From Sphingomonas yabuuchiae (lineage in GTDB: Bacteria > Pseudomonadota > Alphaproteobacteria > Sphingomonadales > Sphingomonadaceae): a DNA stretch of 64,000 nt. The translations under genes were made by a program, and so were the position numbers. The stretch spans positions 25,592-89,591 of the forward strand of contig NZ_LDTF01000051.1 of assembly GCF_001477495.1 (NCBI RefSeq), in the 5' to 3' direction. Below, piece by piece: positions 17,158 to 26,270 of the stretch; the first letter of the stretch is position 1, and every line of letters begins with the position of its first letter. The notes beneath the pieces were generated by a model. It did no database searches. It had not been told where the DNA came from and saw only the letters and a program-made list of their open reading frames with translations.

Positions 17158-18560
17158 CCTTCTGGCGGAGCCTCGGCGGCGTGCCGGGGCTCCGCACAGT
17201 GGCGAAGGATCGCATAGCCGATCGCCGCCGCCAGTACCGAGGCCAACAGCACGCCCAGCGACGCCGCCTCGCGCATTTCGCCATCGCCGAATGCCAGCCC
17301 CGCGATGAACAGCGAGATTGTGAAGCCGATCCCGGCCAAGGCGCCGACGCCCGCCACCATCGGCCATGTCACCTCATCGGGCCGCCGCGCCAGCCCCAGC
17401 GCGCTTGCCGCCCAGGTGAAGGTCAGGAAGCCCAGCGGCTTGCCGATCACGAGGCCCAGCACCACGCCCATCACCAGCGGCCCGCCGATCATCGATAGCA
17501 AATCCCCCGAAATGTGGATGCGCACGTTCGACAGTGCGAACAGCGGCAGCACGATATAATTGACCCAGGGGGTCAGCACCTCGATCAACCGGCTGCTCGC
17601 TTCACGCGTGGCCGACGCCATTTCGTGCAGATAGCCCAGCCGTTCCTCGGCCCGCTCGCGGTGCCGATGCTCCTCCTCGTCATCATCAGCCCCTTCGGCC
17701 GCATCATGCGCGTCGCGAAACTCGTCGACCCGCCGCTGGACCCGCTGCGCAAAGGCATGTTGTTGCAGCCGGGGCTGGACGGGAACGGTCAGGCCGATCA
17801 GAACCCCGGCGATCGTCGCATGGATGCCGGACTCCAGCACGCCGCCCCATACGAGCAACGCGAGCAGCACATAGGGCACCGACGACACCCAGCCTATCCG
17901 GCGTAACCCCATGATGCCCGCCAGCCCAGCCGCCGCGACAACGAGCCCCCATGGATCGATCGCACCGCTATAGGCGAAGGCGATGACCAGCAGCCCGCCG
18001 ACATCGTCGACCGCGGCAAAGGCCAGCATTGTCGCGCGCAAACCCGCTGGCAGCCGGTTCGCAAAGACGGCGATCAGCGCGAGACCGAAAGCCGTGTCGG
18101 TGGTGATGACCGCGCCCCAGCCGGGTTGCGCGGGCGTGCCTCCGGCGACCGCCAGATAGAGCCCCACCGGCACCAGCATCCCGCCCAAGGCCCCCGACAG
18201 GGGAAACGCTGCGCTGCGCCAGTGCGCCAACGGCCCTATCGCCATTTCCCGCTTCACGTCCGCCCCCACGATCACGAAGAATAGCGGGAGGAGGGCATGG
18301 TCGATCCACTCGGCCAGCCGGTGCGACACCTCGCCCGTTCCGAACCCGATGGTGACGGGCGTGTCCCAGAAACGCTCGAAACCGCCCGCCCAGGGACTGT
18401 TGGTCATCGCCAGCGCCAGGATCGTCGCGAGCAGCAACGGGCCGCCCGTGACCTCCCGTCCTGCGAACAGCGGCTCGATCTTGCGCAGGAACGCCGACGC
18501 GGCGGGCGAATGATGCGCACGCGCGATGGTGCGGCCGGTCAGACGAGGCGATAATCCCAT
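17154..18560 (-). CDS. nhaA: Na+/H+ antiporter NhaA
   Basis: An inner-membrane sodium/proton antiporter of about 468 residues. [19 protein letters not shown] corresponds to the region of E. coli Asp133, [19 protein letters not shown] to the Asp163-Asp164 pair, and [13 protein letters not shown] to Lys300. The protein is longer than E. coli NhaA (388) mainly because a charged loop is inserted mid-protein ([20 protein letters not shown]), probably cytoplasmic. ATG 18560 is preferred over an in-frame GTG at 18584. It is convergent with purL. Confidence 0.95.
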   Translation of the reverse strand: MGLSPRLTGRTIARAHHSPAASAFLRKIEPLFAGREVTGGPLLLATILALAMTNSPWAGGFERFWDTPVTIGFGTGEVSHRLAEWIDHALLPLFFVIVGADVKREMAIGPLAHWRSAAFPLSGALGGMLVPVGLYLAVAGGTPAQPGWGAVITTDTAFGLALIAVFANRLPAGLRATMLAFAAVDDVGGLLVIAFAYSGAIDPWGLVVAAAGLAGIMGLRRIGWVSSVPYVLLALLVWGGVLESGIHATIAGVLIGLTVPVQPRLQQHAFAQRVQRRVDEFRDAHDAAEGADDDEEEHRHRERAEERLGYLHEMASATREASSRLIEVLTPWVNYIVLPLFALSNVRIHISGDLLSMIGGPLVMGVVLGLVIGKPLGFLTFTWAASALGLARRPDEVTWPMVAGVGALAGIGFTISLFIAGLAFGDGEMREAASLGVLLASVLAAAIGYAILRHCAEPRHAAEAPPEG

Positions 18561-18642
18561 GGGATTCCAATGCCTCGCCAGCACGGTGGTTGCATCCCCA
18601 CCAACGCGGGCTAAGCCCCGGCAAGTTAGACGGAGCTATTCC

Positions 18643-19890
18643 TTGGCCGACGGTCCTGCCCCTGCCCCTCCCCTGTGTTCGGCCGCCCCCGGTGAGCGGC
18701 TGTTGTCGCTGGACGTGTTGCGCGGCGTAGCGGTGATGGCGATCCTGCTCGCCAACCTGCCCGGCTTTGCCTTGCCCGACTCCGCTTATTCCAACCCGAT
18801 GGGGTGGGGCGGGCGACGACCGATCGACATCGTCATGTGGTTCCTGACCGAAAGCTTCGTCAACGGGCGGATGCGCGGGCTATTCTCGTTGCTGTTCGGC
18901 GCATCGACCCTGTTGGTCATCCAGCGGGCGGATGCGGCGGGGTGGAACGGAGCGTCCTTCCACCTGCGGCGGATGGCGGTGCTGTTCGTTCTGGGAATGG
19001 TCCACCTGACCTTCATCTGGACCGGGGATATCCTGGCCCATTATGCGCTCGTCGGCGTCGTCGCGCTCGCCTTTGTCGGCCTGACGCCACGGGCCCTGTG
19101 CTGGACCGCCTTGGGCTGCGCCGGACTATCCATGGCATTCGGTGCGCTGGACTGTCTGGGGCTGTTCGTCGCCGCCGCGCGAAACACGCCGCAAATGGCG
19201 AGCCTATGGGACAGCTATCAACTGGCGTTCGGCACGCCTCCCACCGCCAGCCTCGCCCCGGAAATCACCGCGATGCGCGGGTCCTGGGTTATGGCGACGG
19301 CCTTTCGGCTGGAGAATAACGGTAATCCGTTGATCGATCTCATCCAGATCGGCCCGGACACACTCAGCGCGATGCTGCTGGGCATGGCTACATTCAAGTC
19401 GGGCTACCTGACGGGCGGCTGGCCGCGCGCCGCCTATCGCCGCTGGGCGGTATGGGGCCTTGGACTGACCATTCCCGCCTATGCCGCGATGGCGTCGGGT
19501 ATCATGGCCAGTGGATACGACGTTCGCGCGGTGACCCTGGTCGAACTGCTCCTGAACGTGCCCTTTCGACTGATCGGGACGATCGGTTATGCCGCGCTGA
19601 TACTGCTGCTGATGCGGCCCGGCGGCTGGTGGACGGTGCGGATCGCCGCGGCGGGGCGCATGGCCTTCACCAATTATATCGCGACGAGCCTCCTCATGAC
19701 GGCCGTTTTTTACGGTCATGGTCTGGGGCAGTTCGCCCGCTGGAGCCGGGCAGAACTCTATATTCTGGCGCCCATGATGTGGGGGTTGATGATATTCTGG
19801 TCGAAGCCCTGGCTGGCCCGTTTCGGGCAAGGTCCACTCGAGCGCCTATGGCGATTGGCAAGTCGAGGCGTAGTCGGCCGGGCGGGATAA
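18643..19890 (+). CDS. DUF418 domain-containing membrane protein
   Basis: A 415-residue polytopic membrane protein. It starts with GERLLSLDVLRGVAVMAIL, the hallmark of DUF418/HGSNAT-like proteins, has about ten hydrophobic segments, and ends with the DUF418 region (RIAAAGRMAFTNYIATSLL, then ELYILAPMMWGLMIFWSKPW). Function is unknown; relatives are loosely linked to acyl transfer at the membrane. TTG 18643 is chosen because a CGGAG Shine-Dalgarno lies seven bases upstream; an upstream ATG at 18559 would be antisense to the start of nhaA. Confidence 0.85.
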   Translation: MADGPAPAPPLCSAAPGERLLSLDVLRGVAVMAILLANLPGFALPDSAYSNPMGWGGRRPIDIVMWFLTESFVNGRMRGLFSLLFGASTLLVIQRADAAGWNGASFHLRRMAVLFVLGMVHLTFIWTGDILAHYALVGVVALAFVGLTPRALCWTALGCAGLSMAFGALDCLGLFVAAARNTPQMASLWDSYQLAFGTPPTASLAPEITAMRGSWVMATAFRLENNGNPLIDLIQIGPDTLSAMLLGMATFKSGYLTGGWPRAAYRRWAVWGLGLTIPAYAAMASGIMASGYDVRAVTLVELLLNVPFRLIGTIGYAALILLLMRPGGWWTVRIAAAGRMAFTNYIATSLLMTAVFYGHGLGQFARWSRAELYILAPMMWGLMIFWSKPWLARFGQGPLERLWRLASRGVVGRAG

Positions 19891-19916
19891 TTTTCTGCAA
19901 ACGGCTCGCAATATGC

Positions 19917-19935
19917 TTGCGATCCACTCTCATTA
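19917..19935. promoter_or_regulatory. Fur-like box upstream of bfd
   Basis: TTGCGATCCACTCTCATTA lies 24-42 bases upstream of the bfd start and matches 13 of 19 positions of an element in front of the TonB receptor gene (23749-23767). It overlaps a perfect dyad TCGCAA-TATGC-TTGCGA at 19906-19922. Repression by Fur with iron is inferred from position and from the iron-related genes that share it. Confidence 0.5.
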
Positions 19936-19958
19936 GCGCTAGACAGAGGACGTAATCG

Positions 19959-20141
19959 ATGGAGAGCGCCTTGGTCGTCTGCGTCTGCAATGCCATTCGG
20001 GAATCCCAGGTCCGCGATGCGGCGCGCGCCGGTTCCATGACCCCGTGTCAAATGTATCAGGCGCTCGGTCGCCAGCCCAAATGCGGCCAGTGCGCGGTCC
20101 TGGCACGCGCCATCATCGACGAAGAACGCGCCGCCGCCTGA
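19959..20141 (+). CDS. bfd: Bacterioferritin-associated ferredoxin (Bfd)
   Basis: A 60-residue [2Fe-2S] ferredoxin with four cluster cysteines in the Bfd pattern: Cys8-x-Cys10 in VVCVCNAI and Cys42-x2-Cys45 in PKCGQCAVLA. Bfd delivers electrons to bacterioferritin so that stored iron is released, and it is typically induced by iron starvation. A clear ribosome-binding site (AGAGGA) precedes the ATG by eight bases. The bacterioferritin gene itself is not in this window. Confidence 0.94.
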   Translation: MESALVVCVCNAIRESQVRDAARAGSMTPCQMYQALGRQPKCGQCAVLARAIIDEERAAA

Positions 20142-20212
20142 GTTTCTCTACAGGCCTGCCGCCATGCGACCATAGCCCCGCTTTCGCGTTGGGGAGTTTT
20201 GGGAGAGCGGCG

Positions 20213-20461
20213 ATGAGCGACCGGACCAACCTTCAGATCGGCCTGCGCCGCAGCGGCGAAATGGCCGCCGTCTTCATGATCGGCGATGGCCTGCTCGGCC
20301 TGTTGCAACCGAAACGGCATGTCGAACTCTGGCGATCGGATGTTCCGGCAGTCGATCTGCTCGTCCGTCCCTTTGCCGACCATCCGCTACGCCGCCGGGC
20401 TTATGGCTTGTTGCAACTGGCGGCCGGTATCGCCCTCGCCTCTGCCCTGCGCAAGCCTTAG
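20213..20461 (+). CDS. Small hypothetical membrane-associated protein
   Basis: An 82-residue protein of unknown function. It begins MSDRTNLQIGLRRSGEMAAV, has a hydrophobic stretch around VFMIGDGLLGLL, and a second one near the C-terminus (AYGLLQLAAGIALASAL), so it may span the membrane twice. A good Shine-Dalgarno (GGGAGAG, ending five bases before ATG 20213) supports translation from here rather than from the longer frame beginning at 20045, which overlaps bfd. It lies 71 bases after bfd and ends eight bases before the convergent PepSY gene. I recognise no family. Confidence 0.6.
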   Translation: MSDRTNLQIGLRRSGEMAAVFMIGDGLLGLLQPKRHVELWRSDVPAVDLLVRPFADHPLRRRAYGLLQLAAGIALASALRKP

Positions 20462-20469
20462 GCGGCGGG

Positions 20470-21540
20470 CTAAGGCCGGGACGCGCGGACCGGACGGCGC
20501 GGTCGCCGGAACCAGAAGGTCCAGACCGCCAACGATCCCAACAAGCTCAGCGCCAGACCGCTGACGGTCATCAGCAGTTTCCACGCCAGCCCACCCACAC
20601 GCCCGGCATGAAGCGGATAGAACATGGTATAGACGCGGGCGGCTCGCGGCATCGCCATCGCGTCGGTGTTGGACAGCAGGCGGCCGGTGGCGGCATCGAA
20701 GACCAGGGTAGTTCGCCCATTGGGCAACCACTCGTCTGCCCGTCGCATTCGCAGTGTTATCGGGTCTCCCCGCTTGCGCGGCATGGACAGGATACGAGGA
20801 ACGGCATCGGGAAAACGCTGGCTCGCCGTCGTCAGCATCGCGCGCCAGGGCGGATTGGCCGACAGCGACCCGCCATGCACCTTGCCCGGCCGCAACGCCG
20901 CCAGCGCCTTGGCGGGGGAGCCGAACGGCGCCACGACGATCATCGCCACCGGGCGAAACACCATCGCCGCGCCGGTAATGCTCGACAGCAAGAGCAGCGG
21001 TGCGACGATGATACCCAGATCGCGGTGATGCATGACGATCGCCGGACGGCTCATGCGTTTCGGCAGCAGCCGCCATTTGAACGTTCGCCGGGTCCGCCAC
21101 CACAGGATCGTGCCCGACACCACGAAGAACAGCCCGCACAGCCCCGCAATCCCGATCACCGTCTCGCCGATATCGCTGGCGAACAGATGATGGTGGAAGT
21201 CGAACAGCCACAGCTCCGGTCGCTCCCACTGGCTGCTCCAGCGTTCGACGATCCGCCCGCCCTGATCGGCATAGGCACCCGCCCCATGGGCAAGCCGAAG
21301 CTGGTGCAGGGCAAAGCCGTTATCGGCGAACACCACGCTCTCGCCGCCCTCAGGCTGAGGGAGCAGACGCTGGACCGCCGTCGCGACGGAGGCCGGATCG
21401 CGGATCAGCGGCATCGTCTTGCCCGGCACCGTGATCCACGCGGTCTTCCAGACCAGTAGGCACCCGGTCAGCCCCAGCAGACCCAGGACCAGACCGATGA
21501 TGCCGCCCGTCCAGCGGTGGAGCAGATCGAGCCACTTCAT
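20470..21540 (-). CDS. PepSY-associated TM helix (PepSY-TM) domain protein
   Basis: A 356-residue inner-membrane protein with four membrane segments arranged as in PepSY-TM proteins: KWLDLLHRWTGGIIGLVLGL at the N-terminus, LWLFDFHHHLF and GETVIGIAGLCGLFFVVSG in the middle, MHHRDLGIIVAPLLLLSSITG, and a C-terminal helix. Intramembrane histidines suggest haem binding, as in ferric-reductase-like members. It begins two bases after the TonB-receptor stop, so the two are one operon. The likely role is reduction or handling of ferric siderophore brought in by the receptor, inferred from this pairing. Confidence 0.88.
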   Translation of the reverse strand: MKWLDLLHRWTGGIIGLVLGLLGLTGCLLVWKTAWITVPGKTMPLIRDPASVATAVQRLLPQPEGGESVVFADNGFALHQLRLAHGAGAYADQGGRIVERWSSQWERPELWLFDFHHHLFASDIGETVIGIAGLCGLFFVVSGTILWWRTRRTFKWRLLPKRMSRPAIVMHHRDLGIIVAPLLLLSSITGAAMVFRPVAMIVVAPFGSPAKALAALRPGKVHGGSLSANPPWRAMLTTASQRFPDAVPRILSMPRKRGDPITLRMRRADEWLPNGRTTLVFDAATGRLLSNTDAMAMPRAARVYTMFYPLHAGRVGGLAWKLLMTVSGLALSLLGSLAVWTFWFRRPRRPVRASRP

Positions 21541-21542
21541 CG

Positions 21543-23699
21543 TCAGAACCTTACGTCCCAGCCCAGCGTAACGGTGCGCCCGCGCCCGGCGAAATAGCTG
21601 AAATTGTCGGTCGGCAGCCGGGTGTCGCTGGAATAGTCGATGTAGAAGCGGTCGAGCAGGTTCTGCGCCGCGATATAGATCGTACCCTTGCCGGTATCAT
21701 AGGCGATGGTGCCGTCGACGACCGTATAGCCGCCAAAATCGTTGCGCGGGTCGCGCAGCCGCCCCTTGAATGTCCGCGACAGGAAGAATTGGCTCTGCAA
21801 CCGCGCCGACCACGGCCCGCGATCATAGCTGGCCGCCAGGTTGAGCCGGTCTGGCGAGATGTTGGTGCCGTCCAGATCGGTGTCGACGATCCCGTCGGGC
21901 GGCGTATTGCTGTCATAGCGGCCCGACAGATGCGCATAGCCGATCGACAGGCGCGTGCCCGGCAGCGGCAGGCGCATGCCCAGGTTGATCTCCAGCCCCT
22001 GGATTTCGGTTCGCAGACGCTGGACGTCGAAGATGCCGCCCGGATTGGCGATCAACAATTGCCCCTTGTCGCTGGACGACCAGAAATAGGCGGTGCTGGC
22101 ATCGAACGGCCCGCGCTTCACCTCGATACCGATCTCGCGATTGTTCGATACGATGGGCGCGATGTCGAGGAAGGTGTCGATCGAAACACCCGGCTGGTTC
22201 ACCGCGCGGGTGATGCGGCCGATATCGGGGACGGTGAAACCTTCGGCATAGCTGGCATAGGCACGGATGCCCCGGATGGGCTCGACGATGACGCCGCCGT
22301 TGAACAGGGCGTCCTGGAAGGTCGGCGTACCGCCCTTTACCGAAACACGGTTCGACGTCGCCAGCGTGGTATAGTCGGCAATACCGATGCGGACATTCTC
22401 CCATCGCACCCCGCCCGCCAGTCGCACCGCCTTGTCGAACAGCGCTAGGTTCAGCTGGCCGAACGGCGCTAGGCTCCGGAAGTCGCTGGGCGGCACCCAG
22501 ACGCGGTTCGTCAGGATCAGCCGCTGCTCGGTCTTGTCCCACAAGGCATCGAAACCGATGATCGCGGTCAGTGCCTCGAAACCGGGGATCGCGCGCTCAT
22601 AGCTGATCTTGCCGCCAATCTTGCGACTGCGGTTTTGCGATTGGTCGATCAGAGTCCCCACCGGCGCGATCAGTGAGTCCTGGAAGGTTGCGATCGGGTT
22701 GATCTCCGCCCCGAAGGTGTCACGGGTGCGGTTCCAGAATATCTGGGTGACGAGGTTGCCCCGGGCCAGGTCCGGATCGGTGAGCGACAGCGCCACGCTC
22801 TCCGTTCGGCTCGCAGCACTGCGACCCGGCGGATCGCCGCGCTGGGCGCTGGTCGGTAGGCCGGTGACGCGGTTACCCGCCACCGCGACATAATCGCCGT
22901 CACCCTTCAGTTCGAACCGGCTGGCTATCAGGTTGAGCCTCATCGTATCGGTCACCGCATAGCCCGCGCGCGCGAACAGCGAGGTGGTTCGCGAATCTTG
23001 GGTCTCGCCCTGAGTCAGGTTCAGGCCGACCCGGCGCCCCTCCCCATCATAGAAAACGCCGCGCTTTTCATAGACCGCGCCTGCGCTGATATCGAAGCGG
23101 CCCGACTTGTACTGCAGCAGCCCGCCAACCTTGCCGCCCAGCCCGTCGCCGTGAAAATCGGCGTCGGCCGTGCCCTGCACCAGTGCGCGGCCGCTCAGTC
23201 CTTCACGACGGGGCGCGCCGACTGTCACCTGGTTGACGATGCCACCCGTCCCGCCGACACCTTGCAGCGCATTCGAGCCATAGATCAGTTCGACCCGGTC
23301 GATGAAGAAGCCGTCGATCGTATAGCCGTCCCGGCTGCCGTCGCGCAGCGGCGTGGTCTGCGGAATACCGTTGATCGCATAAAGCGGCGAGCGCCCCCGC
23401 AGCGTCTCGCCTGCACCGGACAATTTCTGGCGGGTCGGCGAGAAAGATGGAGTCAGGGTCGCGACGGCATCGACCACCGAGCCGGAGATGGCGATCTGCT
23501 GATCCAGCGCCTGCTTGTCGATGATGTCGATGGTCAGCGGCAAGGCGTTGGGCGGCAGGACGGAGCGCGCCGCGCTCACGACGATGTCCTGCGCGGGCAT
23601 ATCGCCCGCTTCTGGTGCCTCCGCCTTATCCTGCGCCTGAGCTATCGCCGGATAGAGCGCGACCGAGGTCATCGCCAGAAGCCGCCAACCGATATTCAT
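21543..23699 (-). CDS. TonB-dependent siderophore-type outer-membrane receptor
   Basis: A 718-residue outer-membrane receptor. A signal peptide (MNIGWRLLAMTSVALYPAIA, cut after AQA) precedes a plug domain with DIVVSAARSVLPPNALPLTI and VELIYGSNALQGVGGTGGIV. The C-terminal barrel ends in GRGRTVTLGWDVRF with the usual terminal Phe. ATG 23699 is chosen because it starts the signal peptide and has a GGGGGTGGCGG ribosome-binding region; the longer frame extends into the promoter. A Fur-like box lies 50-68 bases upstream and the PepSY gene follows two bases after. The specific ligand is unknown; an iron chelate is most likely. Confidence 0.92.
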   Translation of the reverse strand: MNIGWRLLAMTSVALYPAIAQAQDKAEAPEAGDMPAQDIVVSAARSVLPPNALPLTIDIIDKQALDQQIAISGSVVDAVATLTPSFSPTRQKLSGAGETLRGRSPLYAINGIPQTTPLRDGSRDGYTIDGFFIDRVELIYGSNALQGVGGTGGIVNQVTVGAPRREGLSGRALVQGTADADFHGDGLGGKVGGLLQYKSGRFDISAGAVYEKRGVFYDGEGRRVGLNLTQGETQDSRTTSLFARAGYAVTDTMRLNLIASRFELKGDGDYVAVAGNRVTGLPTSAQRGDPPGRSAASRTESVALSLTDPDLARGNLVTQIFWNRTRDTFGAEINPIATFQDSLIAPVGTLIDQSQNRSRKIGGKISYERAIPGFEALTAIIGFDALWDKTEQRLILTNRVWVPPSDFRSLAPFGQLNLALFDKAVRLAGGVRWENVRIGIADYTTLATSNRVSVKGGTPTFQDALFNGGVIVEPIRGIRAYASYAEGFTVPDIGRITRAVNQPGVSIDTFLDIAPIVSNNREIGIEVKRGPFDASTAYFWSSSDKGQLLIANPGGIFDVQRLRTEIQGLEINLGMRLPLPGTRLSIGYAHLSGRYDSNTPPDGIVDTDLDGTNISPDRLNLAASYDRGPWSARLQSQFFLSRTFKGRLRDPRNDFGGYTVVDGTIAYDTGKGTIYIAAQNLLDRFYIDYSSDTRLPTDNFSYFAGRGRTVTLGWDVRF

Positions 23700-23748
23700 A
23701 TCCGCCACCCCCTTTGTGGTGGCGGCTCTTAGGCAAAAGAATTCAAAA

Positions 23749-23767
23749 TTGCAAATCGGTCGCATTA
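23749..23767. promoter_or_regulatory. Fur-like box upstream of the TonB receptor
   Basis: TTGCAAATCGGTCGCATTA lies 50-68 bases upstream of the receptor start and shares 13 of 19 positions with the element before bfd (19917-19935). Its placement upstream of an iron-type receptor makes Fur repression the simplest reading. It is inferred from sequence similarity only. Confidence 0.5.
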
Positions 23768-23915
23768 GCTGGATGGCACCAATCCTGTTCTTCATCGGAC
23801 ACCAGCCCCTTATTTGCGTACCAGCCGCAGGCATTTTCGGCGAAATACTCGAAGCTTAGAGATGGACCGTCCGGTTCAGGGACGCGTTGGTGGGGTTCAT
23901 CATCGAAAGCATCCT

Positions 23916-24758
23916 GTGCCGCATTATCTGATCGCGCAAAGCGAGTTGCCCGAAGAACGCGAAGCCCGTCGCCGCCGTGCCGGCAAAAGTTCCGGTGAGA
24001 CCTATGCGGCGACGCTGGAACAAATGCAGCCGGGCGTTGCCACGACGATCGTCTCCCCGGCCGACGATGCAGCCCCCGTTTTTTCAACCGACAGCTTGGC
24101 GGCGTTTGATGCGGTCTTCCTCACCGGCTCGCCGATGCACGTCTATGACGACAGTCCCGAGGTCCGGCGTCAACTCGACTTCATGCGCCGGGTATTCGCG
24201 GCAGGCGTGCCATCCTTCGGCTCCTGCGCCGGATTGCAGATCGCCGTAGCGGCCGCAGGCGGACGGGTGCGCAAGATGCCGCAACGGATGGAGGCCGGTA
24301 TCGCCCGCCGCATCGCCCCGACCGAGGCGGGGCGCGGCCATCCGCTGCTCGCGGGTCGGCCGCCCTGTTGGGATGCGCCCGCTATTCATGGTGACGAAGT
24401 GGAGGAACTACCGCCCGGCGCTACGCTGCTTGCGAGCAACGCCGTGACCCGTGTGCAGGCGGCGGAAATCCGCTTTGAATCTGGGGTTTTCTGGGGCGTG
24501 CAATATCATCCCGAACTGGCGCTGCGCGAGATCGCGTTGGCCATCACCGCACAGGCCGGTGACCTTGTCGAGGCGGGGCTGGCAAATGCCGAAAACGATG
24601 TCGAAGCATGGTGCGGCGATCTCGATGCACTTTACGAAACGCCCGACAACCGGGCGCTTCGCTGGCGGCTGGGGGTGGATGGCGAATTCGCAGATGAACA
24701 GTTGCGCCGCCGCGAAATCGCCAATTTCCTGTCGCATGTCACCATGCTGAGAGGTTAA
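23916..24758 (+). CDS. Class I glutamine amidotransferase-like protein
   Basis: A 280-residue protein with the class I GATase triad: Cys104 in FGSCAGLQIAVAAAGG, and His198 and Glu200 in WGVQYHPELAL. GMP-synthase-type glutaminase subunits and gamma-glutamyl hydrolases of small molecules share this fold; there is no synthetase domain, so the acceptor substrate is unknown. GTG 23916 (PHYLIAQSELPEEREARR) is preferred as the start because homology begins there; ATG 23862 is an alternative. The gene is divergent from the TonB receptor and convergent with the L,D-transpeptidase (12 bases apart). Confidence 0.82.
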   Translation: MPHYLIAQSELPEEREARRRRAGKSSGETYAATLEQMQPGVATTIVSPADDAAPVFSTDSLAAFDAVFLTGSPMHVYDDSPEVRRQLDFMRRVFAAGVPSFGSCAGLQIAVAAAGGRVRKMPQRMEAGIARRIAPTEAGRGHPLLAGRPPCWDAPAIHGDEVEELPPGATLLASNAVTRVQAAEIRFESGVFWGVQYHPELALREIALAITAQAGDLVEAGLANAENDVEAWCGDLDALYETPDNRALRWRLGVDGEFADEQLRRREIANFLSHVTMLRG

Positions 24759-24770
24759 GCCGCCCGGCGA

Positions 24771-26195
24771 TTACGGCCCGACATCCGCCGCGCCGGTCAC
24801 GACGCGGAGCGCCTTGCCCGCCTTGAAGCCCAATGCCGCGCCCACCCGGTCGTCCCAGCCATAAGGATCGTTGCGCACGATCGGCTCGCCACCATCGTCG
24901 AACAGCACTGTCTGGTAGAGAAGCCGGACGGGGATCTGTCGCGGCAGCTTGACGAAGCTCTCCTTGCCGGTCTCGCGGGCCTTGTGCCATTCGTCCAGCA
25001 CACCCTCGTCCTTGGCCAGCATCTCGGCAAAGCCCAGCGCGTCGTCGACACGGACGCAGCCATGGCTCCGCTGGCGCTGGACCATGCCGAACAACGCCTT
25101 GGCAGGCGTATCGTGCAGATAGATGGCATGGTCGTTCAGCATGTCGAACTTGACCAGCCCCAATGAATTCTTCGGCCCCGGCTGCTGCACGATCCAGCCA
25201 TCCTTCCAAACCATGTTGTTGGCCTTGAGATACCCAGCGCCCTTCTTGGCCAAGTCCTTCTGCTGGATCGAGCGCGGCACGGTCCAGGTCGGGTTCGCGA
25301 CGAGACGATAGATGGGCGACCCGAGCTGCGGCGTCTCGGTGTCCGGCTCGCCGACGACGACCTTGCGGCTATCGACGATCTTGCCGTCCCGCCAATAGGT
25401 CAGGCGGGCGGCGGCAATGTTGACGTCGATCCGCGTGGCGGGCGGCGTCCGCTCCAGCCAGCGCAGCCGTTCCATCGCAACCGCGATGGCGCGCGCCCGG
25501 TCGGCGTTTGACATGTTGAGAATCGCCAGCGCCTCGCTGCCGATGATACCATCGGGCTTCATCCCGTAATCGGCCTGCATCCGACGCACCGCATCGACGA
25601 CGGTCGGACCATAGCTGGTTCCCTGCGCCGCCTTGGGCGCCAGATAGTCGAGGATGACCAGCTCGCGCATGATGACCGGCAGGCGCGGGTCAGTCGCGCC
25701 CGGCTTGATCGGCTCGCCGGTTCCCGCGATCTTCACCTCGGCATCCTGGGGCTGCTGACGCAGCTTCAGATAGGCGTCGGAGAGCCGCTTGTAATTGCCG
25801 TCCTGCGGCGCGAGGCTGTTCAGCCATTTGGTCAGGTCGCCGCTGCGCAACGCCGCCGCCAGTCCGGCCTTCAGGTCGGGCGACGGGCGCGGCACAGTAT
25901 AGACGTCGTAAAGCTTGGTGGGATCGGTCGCACCCCGCGCCAGGGCCGTGGCGAAGCGGAGCGCCTGTTCGCTGGTCTTGGCCTCGTCGCTGCCCGACAT
26001 GTCGAATGTCATATGGTCCAGGCCATGCGCAGCCCGCCCATCGATCGCCTCACGTAACTGGCCGCGCGTGCGATCACTCCACTGGGCGGGACCGGCCTGC
26101 TCCTTCGTCGAAGACGTGGCATTCTGATCCGTCGCGACCTGACCACCACATGCCGACAGCAGCAGCCCCAGCGCCAATACCGATCCCGTCCGCAT
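24771..26195 (-). CDS. L,D-transpeptidase (YkuD family) lipoprotein
   Basis: A 474-residue murein L,D-transpeptidase of the long, YcbB-like kind. A lipoprotein signal (SVLALGLLLSAC) anchors it in a membrane facing the periplasm. A peptidoglycan-binding motif (VVDAVRRMQADYGMKPDGI, near residue 210) precedes the YkuD domain with IYLHDTPAKALF and the catalytic SHGCVRV containing Cys380. It would form 3-3 peptidoglycan cross-links or attach proteins to peptidoglycan. ATG 26195 is chosen because it directly starts the lipoprotein signal; ATG 26216 is possible. Confidence 0.92.
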   Translation of the reverse strand: MRTGSVLALGLLLSACGGQVATDQNATSSTKEQAGPAQWSDRTRGQLREAIDGRAAHGLDHMTFDMSGSDEAKTSEQALRFATALARGATDPTKLYDVYTVPRPSPDLKAGLAAALRSGDLTKWLNSLAPQDGNYKRLSDAYLKLRQQPQDAEVKIAGTGEPIKPGATDPRLPVIMRELVILDYLAPKAAQGTSYGPTVVDAVRRMQADYGMKPDGIIGSEALAILNMSNADRARAIAVAMERLRWLERTPPATRIDVNIAAARLTYWRDGKIVDSRKVVVGEPDTETPQLGSPIYRLVANPTWTVPRSIQQKDLAKKGAGYLKANNMVWKDGWIVQQPGPKNSLGLVKFDMLNDHAIYLHDTPAKALFGMVQRQRSHGCVRVDDALGFAEMLAKDEGVLDEWHKARETGKESFVKLPRQIPVRLLYQTVLFDDGGEPIVRNDPYGWDDRVGAALGFKAGKALRVVTGAADVGP

Positions 26196-26270
26196 ATCCG
26201 TTCGTCGCTCCCTCATTTCAGATCGTAAACGCACCGAAATGAAGTCGGCTCCCGCTTCGTCTGGATTGGC

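Noticed and set aside
14917..17367. 816-codon open frame on the minus strand
   Set aside because: It lies antisense to purL and its protein is rich in Arg, Asp, His and Gln with no family signature, as expected for the shadow of a high-GC gene.
19932..19939. TAGCGCTA palindrome upstream of bfd as a xyl-box
   Set aside because: Only the 8-bp core matches and the context is iron metabolism; probably coincidental overlap with the Fur-like box region.
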